Source: G963662905 sp963676725 (GTDB lineage: Bacteria; Bacteroidota; Bacteroidia; Bacteroidales; WRLA01). From it: a DNA stretch of 64,000 nt. A program made the translations under genes and the position numbers. The notes below the pieces were generated by a model that was not told the DNA's origin, ran no database searches, and saw only the letters and a program-made list of their open reading frames with translations. Location of the stretch: assembly GCA_963676725.1 (NCBI GenBank), contig OY781463.1, positions 1,178,001 through 1,242,000 on the forward strand, in the 5' to 3' direction. Shown here piece after piece: positions 8,363 through 19,200 of the stretch (its first letter is position 1; the number at the start of each line of letters is the position of its first letter).

Positions 8363-10306
8363 CTATTGATCTTGAACAAGTATGGCCGCAGTCCTGGGCG
8401 GGAGTAACAATTCAAGTTTGTCCTTGAGTTTTTTTATTGGGATGCCCGACAGAACATCGCTATAGGTGGGTTTTCCTTCAAAAGGCAATTCAATTTTTCT
8501 GTTCTTAAGGCTATTATTAAACACTGCGAAGATTTGTTCGTGCTTATCAAATCTACTGTAAGCCAAAACATTGTTATCATCGTCAATCTTTAGGAATTTG
8601 ATATCGCCCTTTGCAAGCACAGGATTGTCTTTGCGGATTTGAATGAGTTTTTGATAGTAATGGAATAATTCTGAATTGAATTCTACTTTGTCCCGAGGGC
8701 GTTCTAGTCCGAGTGGATGAGTCGTTTCGTCTTCGAAGTTATAATCCGGCCAAATAAGGGGTTTTCGTGTTGATGGATCGTCTGCACCCCACATGCCCAT
8801 TTCATCACCTGCCCAAATATGAGGCGCACCAATATATGTAAACTGATGGGCGAGCAAAAGGCGGAGCGTCTGCAGCGTTTTCTCATCCGGCTTATTGATT
8901 TTATAAGCAGTATCGGCAGCAGGCTTTGCATTATATTTGTATTTGTCTCGATTAAATAATGAAGTAGAAACCCTAGGCGCATCATGACTTGCCGTAAGGT
9001 TCATCATGGAGTAATTATTTTGCTTTCGGATATTTGCCATCAAAGCGTTTAGTTGGTCTGTAAATTCTGAAACAGAAATTGCATCAGGGGAAGCGTTGAA
9101 GAAGTGCCGTGCCGCTCTGTACCATCTGTAGTTCATCGGTGCATCAAAAATATCTCCTTTCAGAAAGGGTTCGGGATCGAGCAACTGATCCGGCCATCGT
9201 TCCCACCAAACTTCACCCAGAAGATATGCATCAGGGTTGATGTCCCTGACCACTTTTCTGTATTCGCGCCAAAAGCCAAAAGGAATTTCTGCTGCAACAT
9301 CCAAACGATAACCATCAACGCCGTCAGCCGGGTCGCCATCTCCATTAGGGTCCAACCAACGCTTTGTTACATTAAAAATATGCTGCTTTGCTGCTTCGCT
9401 GTATATGTTTCCTTCTGCGGGTTTGATGCCATTAGAATGGTCGATATATTCTGTTTCCCTGATTTCCGGAAGATCGACAACGCCAAACCAACCTTTATAA
9501 GCAAACTCATTGCTGTCGGTTTCGGGATCGTCAAAGGAATCAACCCAATACCAATCTGCATATTTGGAGTCTTTTTGGTTTTTCACCAGATCGTTCCATG
9601 CCCAAAATGTATGTCCGGTATGGTTCCATGAATAGTCGAGTATGACTTTTATGCCACGTTGATGACAGGCTTCCAGAACATCAAGAAACATTTTATCGGC
9701 TTCCGTGAATTGCCAGGTCGAAGGATCATCAGCAGTTTCGGCAGCCATAGTTTCAATATCTTTTTTGGGGTTTGGGCCAAAATTTCGGTCAATATGCCGC
9801 CAATGCCGTGCATCATATTTATGTAATGATGGTGCATCGTTTAAAGGATTGAAATAAATTGCTGTAATTCCGAGGGAATCAAGATAATCCAATTGATCCA
9901 AAACACCCTGAAGGTCACCGCCATATCTGCGAAGCTGCGCTTTTTGTCCAAAATCATTGATTGGGTTTCCGCTAAAATCAGTATGGCCTTTTAAATCGGC
10001 AAAATATGCGTCTTCTTTATACCAGTCTTGTGTCCATGGAGTTAGTTTCCAGCTATCTGGGATGTAGCCCGGATAACAGCCTTCCATATCCACGGGTGTA
10101 GGGTCATTTGTGCTGTCGCCATTACGGAAACGCTCCGGAAATATCTGATACCAAATGGCTTCCTGAGCCCATTGTGGCGGATCCTCAAAAGCAGTTTGCT
10201 GATTTGTGTTATTCATTTTTTGTTCCTCTTTTTTGATGCCTGAATTGCAGGATGCGAGGATACTAACCAAAAGTAATGCTATGAAGCTGTTTGGAATATT
10301 GCGCAT
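8363..10306 (-). CDS. GH13 alpha-amylase-family lipoprotein (neopullulanase/cyclomaltodextrinase-like)
   Basis: A lipoprotein (Cys20 in SILASCNSG) carrying a full GH13 catalytic barrel. The four conserved regions are visible: I, DYSWNHTG (about 224-231); II, GVDGYRLDVAAE with nucleophile Asp336; III, GEVWWE with acid/base Glu365; IV, SHDAPR with Asp442. The start of the domain reads EAIWYQIFPERFRNGD, the typical opening of cyclomaltodextrinase/neopullulanase-like enzymes. There is no separate N-terminal starch-binding domain, and a small C-terminal beta domain closes the protein. It would cleave alpha-1,4-glucan oligosaccharides at the cell surface or in the periplasm. It stands alone rather than in a SusCD locus within this window. 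Confidence 0.92.
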   Translation of the reverse strand: MRNIPNSFIALLLVSILASCNSGIKKEEQKMNNTNQQTAFEDPPQWAQEAIWYQIFPERFRNGDSTNDPTPVDMEGCYPGYIPDSWKLTPWTQDWYKEDAYFADLKGHTDFSGNPINDFGQKAQLRRYGGDLQGVLDQLDYLDSLGITAIYFNPLNDAPSLHKYDARHWRHIDRNFGPNPKKDIETMAAETADDPSTWQFTEADKMFLDVLEACHQRGIKVILDYSWNHTGHTFWAWNDLVKNQKDSKYADWYWVDSFDDPETDSNEFAYKGWFGVVDLPEIRETEYIDHSNGIKPAEGNIYSEAAKQHIFNVTKRWLDPNGDGDPADGVDGYRLDVAAEIPFGFWREYRKVVRDINPDAYLLGEVWWERWPDQLLDPEPFLKGDIFDAPMNYRWYRAARHFFNASPDAISVSEFTDQLNALMANIRKQNNYSMMNLTASHDAPRVSTSLFNRDKYKYNAKPAADTAYKINKPDEKTLQTLRLLLAHQFTYIGAPHIWAGDEMGMWGADDPSTRKPLIWPDYNFEDETTHPLGLERPRDKVEFNSELFHYYQKLIQIRKDNPVLAKGDIKFLKIDDDNNVLAYSRFDKHEQIFAVFNNSLKNRKIELPFEGKPTYSDVLSGIPIKKLKDKLELLLPPRTAAILVQDQ

Positions 10307-10435
10307 AATTTTTTTTTGGACTAATTTACATATTTTTTCTCATTAAAGATGGAGGAGTGTCATGAATAAACCCAATGAACTGATGTGTTTGATGCATCAT
10401 TATCAAATTGTGAATGGCGTTTTTTCTTCGCAGTA

Positions 10436-11167
10436 TTATTGTCTTGGAAAATCATAAGTGTTGCCGAAGTTTTTCTTCAATAATTGGAAGGTGAAATCTT
10501 CATAATCCATCAGAAACTCTATTTGATCTTTATTCAATATATTGGCAGAATAGATTTCTTTTAATTTTTTCGATAAGAAAATAAGCATTTTAAAAATGTT
10601 TTCCACATAAGGGGCACAGTACGAACTATCGGCATCTTCCTGAATGCCTTCATAAAGTTTATGATAAAGGGCGTCTCCAATTCGATTCCGGCATAAACCC
10701 GGATAGGTACAACATACTTCAAGAGTGAGAACCCATTTTTCTATAGCAGCTTCATCTGTAAGTGAGTATAGGTGGTTTAAAATAAGTGTTTTGGCTTCTA
10801 AAAGATTTTCCAGTATTGTGGATGCAAACCATGTTGCGGCAGAGAGAAGTGGATGGAGAAGGTCTTTGCCGATTAATGGACAGCCAATGCCTGTGGTTTT
10901 AAATAATTCTTCTTCATCTTCATGAAGCAAGAAGAATATTTTATCGGGCAGGATGTTTAAGCAATCCTGAATGCGGGTTTCAGCAGGATCTATTGTGTCT
11001 GGATTCTCTTTCGTTGCTTCAAGCTCTGTTTTTCTAAGTTCGCAAATATTTGATGCGCTGCAGCGATAGCAAATTCTGTCGCAAAAATCTGCAGAGACTT
11101 CATCGCCCATTATTTCCGGTTGCAGGAAATGTGTATGTGCCTTGTTTTGATAAAAGAGTGCATTCAT
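10436..11167 (-). CDS. Unrecognised cysteine-rich protein of the dms operon
   Basis: 243 aa from ATG 11167, where the methionine is followed by NALFYQNKAHT. An earlier ATG at 11209 would overlap dmsC by 29 nt. Near the N-terminus is a compact four-cysteine cluster (FCDRICYRCSASNICELRK), spaced as for a metal site. Further Cys pairs occur in LEVCCTYPGLC. The rest is predicted helical, with no signal peptide or membrane span. It is the last gene of the DmsABC operon, where other genomes often have a TorD/DmsD chaperone. I see no TorD motif, so a chaperone or maturation role is inference from position only. Its end at 10436 leaves 129 nt to the amylase start. Confidence 0.75.
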   Translation of the reverse strand: MNALFYQNKAHTHFLQPEIMGDEVSADFCDRICYRCSASNICELRKTELEATKENPDTIDPAETRIQDCLNILPDKIFFLLHEDEEELFKTTGIGCPLIGKDLLHPLLSAATWFASTILENLLEAKTLILNHLYSLTDEAAIEKWVLTLEVCCTYPGLCRNRIGDALYHKLYEGIQEDADSSYCAPYVENIFKMLIFLSKKLKEIYSANILNKDQIEFLMDYEDFTFQLLKKNFGNTYDFPRQ

Positions 11168-11180
11168 TGTATTATGTATA

Positions 11181-11987
11181 TTAAACCCCAAGTTTTTGAA
11201 ACGAAGCATAAAACCGACGACGTTCTATGATTAAGGAAAGTGCAGCAATGAAGAATGACAGAAAGATCAGAATGGTGGATAGGCACTTTAAAATACTGCT
11301 TTCTTCATACATATACAGCCATCCCACCAAAAATGCTCCCCAAGAAATAATCAGTAGCAAACGATGTGTCCTGGCTTTTCTTTGCCCCGGGTTCAGTGTT
11401 TTGGCCAGCCATCCTATTAGCATTAAGATACTGATCGTTAGTCCATTAAAAATAAATAGTATTCCTTCCGGATCAGGGATTATCTGGCTGATAATCAAAA
11501 GTAATACTGAGAAATTTCCGATGAGTAACATGCTTAGGAAAAAGCTTACAGGTGTATAGCTTTTATTCCATCCCGGTAGGGTAGGGAGCATATAGAGTTT
11601 TGCCATGGATAAGATCATCAGCAAACTGCACAACATAGCGGCAAAGCGAATCGTCCATAAAAATCCTGTAGGAATTTGGAAATGAGTGAGTACTGCATCC
11701 AACGCCATGAAAAAGAGCCATAAGGAAAGGAAAAGGATTTCGCGACTTAACCAACTGGATTTTAAGTTTTTCAGAGCAAAAAGTGCATGCATGGGATAGC
11801 CCAGATGAGTAAAGCTAAAGATTAATGCAATGATTCCGGTTAACAGGCCCAATCCCTGTCCAAAATAAATACTTGTATTAAAGAATTCGGGAAAAAGGAA
11901 TGCTCCTCCCATAAGAAAAAGGTATATGCCTGAACCTGCTTGGGCCAAAAGTGTAAATGCTATAAGGGAACCGATATGTTTAAGCAT
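11181..11987 (-). CDS. dmsC: DmsC-type membrane anchor of molybdo-oxidoreductase
   Basis: 268 aa with about eight hydrophobic helices, matching the DmsC anchor family that binds menaquinol and passes electrons to the DmsB subunit. The start overlaps the dmsB stop by 8 nt. A GAGGAG ribosome-binding site precedes it by about 7 nt, which is rare among the genes here. Its N-terminus (MLKHIGSLIAFTLLAQAGSG) resembles the first helix of DmsC proteins. It lies in the operon dmsA-dmsB-dmsC-unknown, all on the minus strand with overlaps. Confidence 0.82.
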   Translation of the reverse strand: MLKHIGSLIAFTLLAQAGSGIYLFLMGGAFLFPEFFNTSIYFGQGLGLLTGIIALIFSFTHLGYPMHALFALKNLKSSWLSREILFLSLWLFFMALDAVLTHFQIPTGFLWTIRFAAMLCSLLMILSMAKLYMLPTLPGWNKSYTPVSFFLSMLLIGNFSVLLLIISQIIPDPEGILFIFNGLTISILMLIGWLAKTLNPGQRKARTHRLLLIISWGAFLVGWLYMYEESSILKCLSTILIFLSFFIAALSLIIERRRFYASFQKLGV

Positions 11988-12609
11988 GATAAATCTCCTC
12001 TTTATTAATGATTTCTAAATTATTATGTTGATTTTCAGTGCTTTGATGAGGCTTTATTACCGATGTAGGTTTGCATATTTCCGGATTGGGCAATGGAAAA
12101 ACAGTGTTATTCCCATATTTGGATTCAAGTTCTTGCTGTGTGCCAAAATCCAAAGCGCGCATTGGGCAAGCAGACACACAAGCGGGTTTCTTGCCTTGAT
12201 CCAATTCGTCGCGACAGAAATCGCATTTGCCCATTTTTCCTGTTTCCTCATTAAATTGCGGTGCACCATACGGGCAGGCCCATTCACAATATCGACAACC
12301 CATACAGCGGTTTTGATCGATAAATACGATGCCCTTTTCGGTTCGTTGGATTGCTTTTGTAGGGCATGAACTCATACAAACGGCATCACGGCAGTGGTTG
12401 CAGGACATACTTAGAAAATAGGCGCTCAGTTTTGGTACCCAGCAATCCTCTTCTTTCACCCATTCACCACCACTGATTTCATAAACCCTGCGCCATAAAA
12501 TTCCCATGGGCAAGTCATTTTTATCTTTACAGGCAACCTGACATGTTTTGCAGCCGGAGCATACAGAACTGTCGAAATAAAAGGCCATGCTGTTTTTATT
12601 CTCCTTCAT
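11980..12609 (-). CDS. dmsB: DmsB-type 4x[4Fe-4S] electron-transfer subunit
   Basis: 209 aa with four cysteine groups typical of DmsB/PsrB/NrfC: CSGCKTCQVACKD, CNHCRDAVCMSSCP, CMGCRYCEWACPYG and CDFCRDELDQGKKPACVSACP. Each supports one [4Fe-4S] cluster. ATG 12609 overlaps the dmsA stop by 14 nt, and an internal ATG at 12588 is an alternative. The protein would relay electrons from the DmsC quinol site to the DmsA molybdenum centre. Confidence 0.93.
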   Translation of the reverse strand: MKENKNSMAFYFDSSVCSGCKTCQVACKDKNDLPMGILWRRVYEISGGEWVKEEDCWVPKLSAYFLSMSCNHCRDAVCMSSCPTKAIQRTEKGIVFIDQNRCMGCRYCEWACPYGAPQFNEETGKMGKCDFCRDELDQGKKPACVSACPMRALDFGTQQELESKYGNNTVFPLPNPEICKPTSVIKPHQSTENQHNNLEIINKEEIYHA

Positions 12610-14956
12610 GATTCCATTTTTCGATTTCTACCATAATCGTATGCTGTGTATTTCCAAAAGCCAGTGGCGACCAACGTTCTGACGTGAGGGTGTTGATGCA
12701 GCCGCCAATATCATTTCCATGTTTATCGGCCTTCCACCATGCTCCCTGTGGTAAGTCAACAACACCGGGCATTATTTTTTGAGTAACGCGGCATTGCTGG
12801 ATAACACTGCCACGATCATTATAAATACGCACAAAATCACCATTTTCTAGGCCACGTTTTTTTGCGTCAATTGGGTTTATAAACAACCTCTGTGGAAATG
12901 CCTCTTTTGTCCAAGGGTTGTTGTCGTGCGTTGAATGAACACGCCCCATATAATGATGCCCGACCGCTTGAATGGGGTATTTCTTGCTTTCCTCGCCAAA
13001 CGGGCTTTCCCATTCTTGTATGTATTTGGGTACAGCAGGAATTTCTGTAGGATTGCCTTTTTTCCATAAAAGGCTGGAAAACAACTCAATCTTTCCACTT
13101 GGCGTATTTAATGGATTGTTTTTTGGGTCTTTCCTGAAATCAGCAAAGGCTATTTTGGGCTCTGTTACATTTATATGATAGAGGCTCTTGCCCGATTTTT
13201 CCCAATCTTCCAATGCGGGAATATCCGGATACCTGCTTTCCCTGAATTGCTCAACCGACCATGCAATCCATTCTTTTTCGTTGCGTTCCTCAGTATATTC
13301 TTTCTCGATCCCTAGTTTTTTGGCAATAGCTGCGCCGATTCGATAGTCGCTCATGGCTTCAGCCGGAGCTTCTGTAATTTTTGGCATCAGCAGGGCTTCA
13401 TCTCCATACATCCAGCCATCTTCTACGCCCCATGTTTCAAATTGGGTTGCAGCGGGCAATAATAGGTCGGCATAGCGGGCAGTAGGTGTAATAAACTGAT
13501 CCTGAACAGCGATAAACTCAACAAGCTCTTCGTTTTCCAAAATTTTGCGGCTTCGGTTTACATTGGCATGTTGGTTAATAAGTATATTGGAGGCAACACT
13601 CCAAATTAGTTTAATATTATTATTGATCTTTTTGGCTCCAATAAGGCCATGTTTTTCTGTAAGTTCTGTGCCCCTTAAAACGGCTTCTGTCCAAAGGAAC
13701 ACAGGTATTTTTGCTTTGATTGGGTTTTCTCCTTCCGGAAAAACATCCCACAAAGGGCCACCATCATCAGCTTGCAAGGCATAAGCGCTTGCCCAGCCGC
13801 CTTTTATGCCAATATTTCCTGTAATTGCTGCGAGTGCTGCGCCTGCCAAAACGGGCTGTTCGCCATAAGCGCGCCTTTGCATTCCATACCCTTGATAGAG
13901 CATGGCGGGTTTTGTTGTGGCATATTCGCGGGCAATACGAGCAATTGTTTTTGCAGGGATTCCACAAATTTGTGCTGCCCATTCGGGTGTTTTTGCCTGG
14001 CCATCAAAATTGCCGAGTATATAATCTGAATACGATTCCTCTTTTTCTGCTCCTTCGGGCATTTGTGACTGATCAAAACCGCTGCAGTGGCTTGCAATAA
14101 ACTCTTTGTCAATCAGGTTTTCGCTAATCATTATCCAAGCCATTGCGCTCATCATCGCGGCATCGGTTCCCGGGCGTATTGGAATCCACTCATCGGCAAG
14201 AGCCACAGCCGACATCGACATTCTAGGGTCGATGCAAACGGTTTTAGCGCCATTTTTCCGCGCTTCCATGATAAAATAATCGCTATTGGTGCCATCGCGC
14301 ATTTCTGCAGGGTTCCAGCCCCAAAGGATAATATATTTTGAATTTACCCAATCTTGGCGTTGGTTGCCGGTGATGCCTGTGCCATACATATATGGCGTTG
14401 CCTGCTTGATGCATGCGGTGCTATAGCTATTGTAATAGCCGAGATGCCCACCAAGAAGATTCAGTAAGCGTGTTGCGGTTTTTCTGCCGTTGGTTTGATT
14501 ATAACTACCTGTTCCATAAGGAATAAATAAGGCATCATTGCCATATTTTTCAATACAGGACCGGAGTTTTTCTGCCATAATATCGGTCGCTTCATCCCAG
14601 GAAATGCGTTTAAAATTTCCTTCGCCCCGTTTTCCTGTACGCAACATCGGGTGTAAGAGGCGGTCGCCATGATATTGCCTTTTACGGTAGGCTCGCCCTC
14701 GAATGCAAGCGCGAAGCGCCGGACTCTCGAGACTGTCTTCTCGCTCATCGGTTTCAATGCGTACAATAATGCCGTTTTTTAGATGAACTTTCAATAAGCA
14801 TCGCCCTCCACAATTATGTGCAGGACAGCCTGTTTCAATAATAGCATCGGGTTTGTATAGGGCTTCTTCGATTTGCTTGCCGCTGATAATGCGGATAAAT
14901 TCTGTCCAACTGAACAGGTTTTTGCCTCTCTTATGTGCCCATTTTTGTTCTCTCAT
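12596..14956 (-). CDS. dmsA: DmsA-like molybdopterin oxidoreductase catalytic subunit, no Tat signal
   Basis: 786 aa bis-MGD oxidoreductase of the DMSO-reductase family. The N-terminal [4Fe-4S] motif is CPAHNCGGRC with a later Cys in LRACIRGR. The motif YNSYSTACI sits where DmsA has its Ser-ligand segment (YSSAQ). The C-terminal domain (RVYNDRG-type fold, residues about 660-780) binds the cofactor. The start is fixed: an in-frame TGA lies six codons upstream and GGAG precedes ATG 14956. There is no twin-arginine signal peptide, unlike exported DmsA proteins. The likely reaction is reduction of an S- or N-oxide with menaquinol, but substrate choice in this family cannot be read from sequence. 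Confidence 0.87.
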   Translation of the reverse strand: MREQKWAHKRGKNLFSWTEFIRIISGKQIEEALYKPDAIIETGCPAHNCGGRCLLKVHLKNGIIVRIETDEREDSLESPALRACIRGRAYRKRQYHGDRLLHPMLRTGKRGEGNFKRISWDEATDIMAEKLRSCIEKYGNDALFIPYGTGSYNQTNGRKTATRLLNLLGGHLGYYNSYSTACIKQATPYMYGTGITGNQRQDWVNSKYIILWGWNPAEMRDGTNSDYFIMEARKNGAKTVCIDPRMSMSAVALADEWIPIRPGTDAAMMSAMAWIMISENLIDKEFIASHCSGFDQSQMPEGAEKEESYSDYILGNFDGQAKTPEWAAQICGIPAKTIARIAREYATTKPAMLYQGYGMQRRAYGEQPVLAGAALAAITGNIGIKGGWASAYALQADDGGPLWDVFPEGENPIKAKIPVFLWTEAVLRGTELTEKHGLIGAKKINNNIKLIWSVASNILINQHANVNRSRKILENEELVEFIAVQDQFITPTARYADLLLPAATQFETWGVEDGWMYGDEALLMPKITEAPAEAMSDYRIGAAIAKKLGIEKEYTEERNEKEWIAWSVEQFRESRYPDIPALEDWEKSGKSLYHINVTEPKIAFADFRKDPKNNPLNTPSGKIELFSSLLWKKGNPTEIPAVPKYIQEWESPFGEESKKYPIQAVGHHYMGRVHSTHDNNPWTKEAFPQRLFINPIDAKKRGLENGDFVRIYNDRGSVIQQCRVTQKIMPGVVDLPQGAWWKADKHGNDIGGCINTLTSERWSPLAFGNTQHTIMVEIEKWNHEGE

Positions 14957-15214
14957 AAATATTCTCCAGTTTCAGGCATAAAGGTATAAAAGATGGTCGA
15001 TTTTCCGAACTATCTGATGGATATTTATTGAGCCAATATTGCCAAAAGATAGAGTTCCTGCTCGGGAGAACGAGGAAATATTGCCAACGAAATCGCTAAA
15101 TAGAAGATTTATTGTATTTTTAACAAAAAAATAGATGATTGCCTACTTGATATAATGGCGTGCTTCTTAAAAATATTAGATAATAGATTTGCAAAACATT
15201 AGATACAATATAAT

Positions 15215-16099
15215 ATGATTACTGATTTTGAGGGCAACCTTGATTGGTTTATGGGTGATGATGATATTGATATGCCTAAGCCAGAGTGTGAAGGTTATTC
15301 TGCGGATGAGATGGTAGAACTTCTAATCGAGCCATTTTTAGAGGGCAGTCCGATTTTGTTACATCTTTTATCGGATAAGGATTATGAATTAATTCCACTT
15401 TTCCGTATGGTAAAATATCTTGCCGAAGTCATCCAACAAAAAGGCGAAATTAAATTAACACAAAAGGGCTACTTGCCCGTAAAAGTCTCTGAAGAATTTT
15501 ATAATCAAGGGTTTATAAAAAGCAAATATATTGATTTAGGTTGGATAAAACAAATCAAGGAAGCAAATTGCCCGGGATTGAGTTTTACAAGGATTATGCT
15601 TGATTTAATGCGTATGGTGAAAAAAAGGCATAATAAATTAAGCCTGACTAAGTCCGGGGAAAGACTCTTGTTGGATAAGCCAGAAATGTTGATGCAGCTG
15701 TTTTTGGCTTATGTTGATGGCTATAATTGGGCTTATACTGATAGATATGGCAATAATTCAATAGGTCAGATTGGTTATGCATTTTCATTGATTTTATTGA
15801 GTAAATATGGTGATGAGAAACGCCCGGCAGATTTTTATGCAGAAAAATATTTTAAAGCATTTCCAATGCTGTCGAATGCGCCAATTTATGCTTTTGATGG
15901 TTCATATATTGAAAATCTATATAATTGCTATATTGAACGTTTCTTTGAGATGTTCTTGGATAAATTTGGTTTGGTAGAATTGGAAATGCCTGAAAGATTT
16001 GAAAAAGGGATTACCTATGTTAAAAAAACAGATTTATTTGACCGACTGTTCTTTATATCACCCCCTCGGCCAACTTTGAGTAAATTTGAATTAAATTAG
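15215..16099 (+). CDS. Hypothetical protein with a winged-helix-like segment
   Basis: 294 aa, cytoplasmic, no signal or membrane span. The stretch around residues 60-105 (VIQQKGEIKLTQKGYLPVKV) resembles the winged-helix-like part of proteins found with SEC-C or pRiA4b ORF-3 domains, which often read L-x-LT-x-KG-NLP. A second similar unit (KLSLTKSGERLLL) occurs near 145-157. I do not recognise a named family, and no catalytic motif is evident. A -7 element matching TAnnTTTG is at 15184-15191, but no good -33 box accompanies it. It is divergent from the dms operon and separated from the next gene by 182 nt. Confidence 0.7.
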   Translation: MITDFEGNLDWFMGDDDIDMPKPECEGYSADEMVELLIEPFLEGSPILLHLLSDKDYELIPLFRMVKYLAEVIQQKGEIKLTQKGYLPVKVSEEFYNQGFIKSKYIDLGWIKQIKEANCPGLSFTRIMLDLMRMVKKRHNKLSLTKSGERLLLDKPEMLMQLFLAYVDGYNWAYTDRYGNNSIGQIGYAFSLILLSKYGDEKRPADFYAEKYFKAFPMLSNAPIYAFDGSYIENLYNCYIERFFEMFLDKFGLVELEMPERFEKGITYVKKTDLFDRLFFISPPRPTLSKFELN

Positions 16100-16281
16100 T
16101 TCATCAATTATGGTTTTTTAATTATTTCTTTGCGATGTATTATTCTTATCACATTCTTTGCACTAAGTACATAAAAATGCTGTTTCGATTGAAAATATGA
16201 AGTTAGACAGATTTCTAGCAAGGAGTGGGATATTGCATTCATTGTGAATTTCTTATACAATAATGAACAAAAAAAATTGAA

Positions 16282-19200
16282 GTGAATAGCGTTGAATATT
16301 TAAGTAAGATATTATTAGCGAATAGAAAAATCAATAAGCTTTTTCTGTCCGAGAATGATCCCCAAAAGCTGATTCAGGCATTATGCGATATCCTTGCAGA
16401 GAGTTGTGGGTATTATTTTGTTTGGATTGCTTTATTTAATAAAGATCGGGATTTGCTCCAAATTGCCCAAACCGGAATGGGAAAAGAATTAGTGGGGCTA
16501 ATTGAAATTTTCAAAACCCATTCTTTTCCCGAACCAATAGTACGGGCTTTGGATACAAAAGAGCTTGTTTATACTCATCGTTCTTCAGAGAAATGCTCTT
16601 TGTCTTTGGGAGATAATGAGTGGTCTACTTTCACCATGCCTATCCAAATGGATGGTGAAGTGCTTGGGGTGGCTTGTGCTGCTTTGCCATGTTTAAATGC
16701 AGAGGAAAAACAGCAACAGATGCATTTTGAAAATATTATCAATGATATTGCATTTGCACTAAATAGTATTCGTAAAGAGAGTGACCTGAAACAGTTAATC
16801 CGTAATTCGCCGGATGGAATGCTTGCCATGGACGCAAAGATGAATTTCCTTGATGTAAATCCTGCTTTTTGCTCTATATTTCAGGTAAATAAACAGGATG
16901 CTATAGGTCTTAATGCAATTGATGCGGCAGAAAAGAAGTTATCAGAGAATGCAATTGATGCTGTTCGAAATGCAATAAACACCTTATTAAAAAAGGAGGA
17001 TATCGATCAGTTTGAAATTAATTTCTCTAATAAAACGATTTCAATTTCGGTTAAATCAACGATGTTTAGCCAACATTATATTGCAACATTCAGGGACATA
17101 ACACTGGCAAAGGAACGCGAGAAATCCATTATCGAAAGCGAACAAAAATATAAAAATCTGATTGATTCACTCACAGATTCCGTTTTTATCCTTCAGGATG
17201 GAGTGATAAAATATGTAAATCCTGAGCTTTGCAGACTTGCTGAAATGAGTGAGAACGAGCTTATTGGTCATAGTTTTGCTCTCTTTATTGCTCCTGCACA
17301 GGTGGATAAAGTGATGGAATTATATGAAATGAGGGCAAAAGGGGAATCTGTACCTGTTCGCTATGAGTCGGTTGCAAAATCCAAAAGTGGTAAATTAATC
17401 GATGTTCAGGTGAGCCTAGTGCCTGTGCAATATGAGGGGAAACCTGCTTTCCAAATTTTATTGAAGGATATTAGTGAATACAAAAATGCCCTCAAGGAAT
17501 TAAAAGAAAGTGAAGAAAAATCAATATTTCTTGCAAAATCTACTTTTGAAGGAATTGTAATCCATAAAAAGGGTGTTGTTTTAGATGTCAATGACTCATT
17601 TCTCAAAATTACAGGCTATACAAAAGAAGAGGCTCTGGGAACAAATCTATTGTCTTATCTGCGCAGTGCAAAAGACAAAGCAAGGGTCTTGCAACAAATG
17701 ATAAAAAGATCGGCACAGCCATATACCGTAACGGGGACACGTAAAAACGGGGAGACTTTTGTGGCCGAGCTGGAAGCAAAAAATGTGAAGCATCTTGGTC
17801 AAACCGTGCGCATAGTGGCATTAAGGGATATTTCCGAAAGAGACAGGTTGCAAAAACAGTTCGACGAAAGTGAACGAAAGCTTAAAACGTTAATGGGAAA
17901 TTTGCCCGGTATGGCATACACATGCATGTTTAATAGGCGCTGGGACATGAATTTTATGAGCGATGGCTGCTTCGACCTTTTAGGCTATTTGCCGGAGGAA
18001 TTGGTAGACAGTAAAAAAATATCCTTTAATGATGTAATTCACCCCGACGATCGGGATTATGTATGGAATACGATTGAGAAAGCAGTAAACCGCAATAGAC
18101 TTTTCGAACTGGAATACCGCATTATTACGAAAAAGGGGGTTGAAAAATGGGTTTGGGAAAAAGGAAAGTGCATCGACCCTGATGGCAATCAATTTCTGGA
18201 AGGCTTTATTTCGGATATCACCGAACGAAAAATGGCCGAAGAAGATATCGTGAAGTTTAAAACAATTTCTGATCAAGCACTTTATGGCTCTGTAATTGTA
18301 GGCGCAACAGGGAAGTTGGTTTACGTAAACGATTATTTTGCTCAAATTCATGGATATACTCCTAATGAACTCATTGGGAAACATTATTCTGTTTCCCATA
18401 GTAAAGAGCAATTTGTTGATCTTGAGAAGATCATCGATCATGTTGTACGAATTGGACAAATAGAGTCAATTGAAATAGGCCATAAAAAGAAAAATGGTGA
18501 TGAATTTCCTATGCTTATGAGTATTACCAGTATGCAGAATAAGCAAAATGGACAGAAATATATCGCAGCAACGGCTTTCGATTTAACGGAATCGAAAAAA
18601 GCGGAAGCCAAACTGAAGAAAGAAAGTGATTTTAGTAGGAAAATAATTGACTTGTCCCCGGCTTTTATTATTATGCTTGATAACGAACAGAAAATTGTTT
18701 CTATGAATCAAGCGATGCTCAAAATTCTTGGATATTCAAAACAAGAGGTTGTGGGTAGGGATTATTTAAATATGTTTATTCCGAATGATGAAGCAGATTT
18801 AATCAGAAATGATATTTCTAAAGGCACTGTATTGAGCGATTTAACTGTGCGGCGAAATCATGTTTTGAAAAAAGATGGGAATAAAATTTTTGTGGAATGG
18901 TATGGTGCTCCCATGAAAAATGAAAAACAGGAAGTTGAAGCATTTTTAGGTATTGGAATCGATATCACTGAGCGGAATATTCATGAGCATAAGATTAAAA
19001 AATTACAACAGGCAATAGAAAGCAGTAAGGCATGCATTGTTATTACTGATACAAAAGGAAATATCGAATATGCAAATCCATATTTTACAAATAGTACAGG
19101 CTATATCCCGGATGAATATCTGGGACAAAACCCAAGAATATTAAAAACCGATATGCATGATGACGAATATTATGCAAATCTTTGGAATACAATTTTATCA

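Noticed and set aside
9104..9631. 175-codon plus-strand ORF inside the amylase gene
   Set aside because: Antisense shadow of conserved GH13 motifs; unusual Cys/Phe-rich composition.
13545..14341. Several ORFs of 70-100 codons on both strands within dmsA
   Set aside because: All are alternative-frame shadows of a conserved molybdoenzyme.
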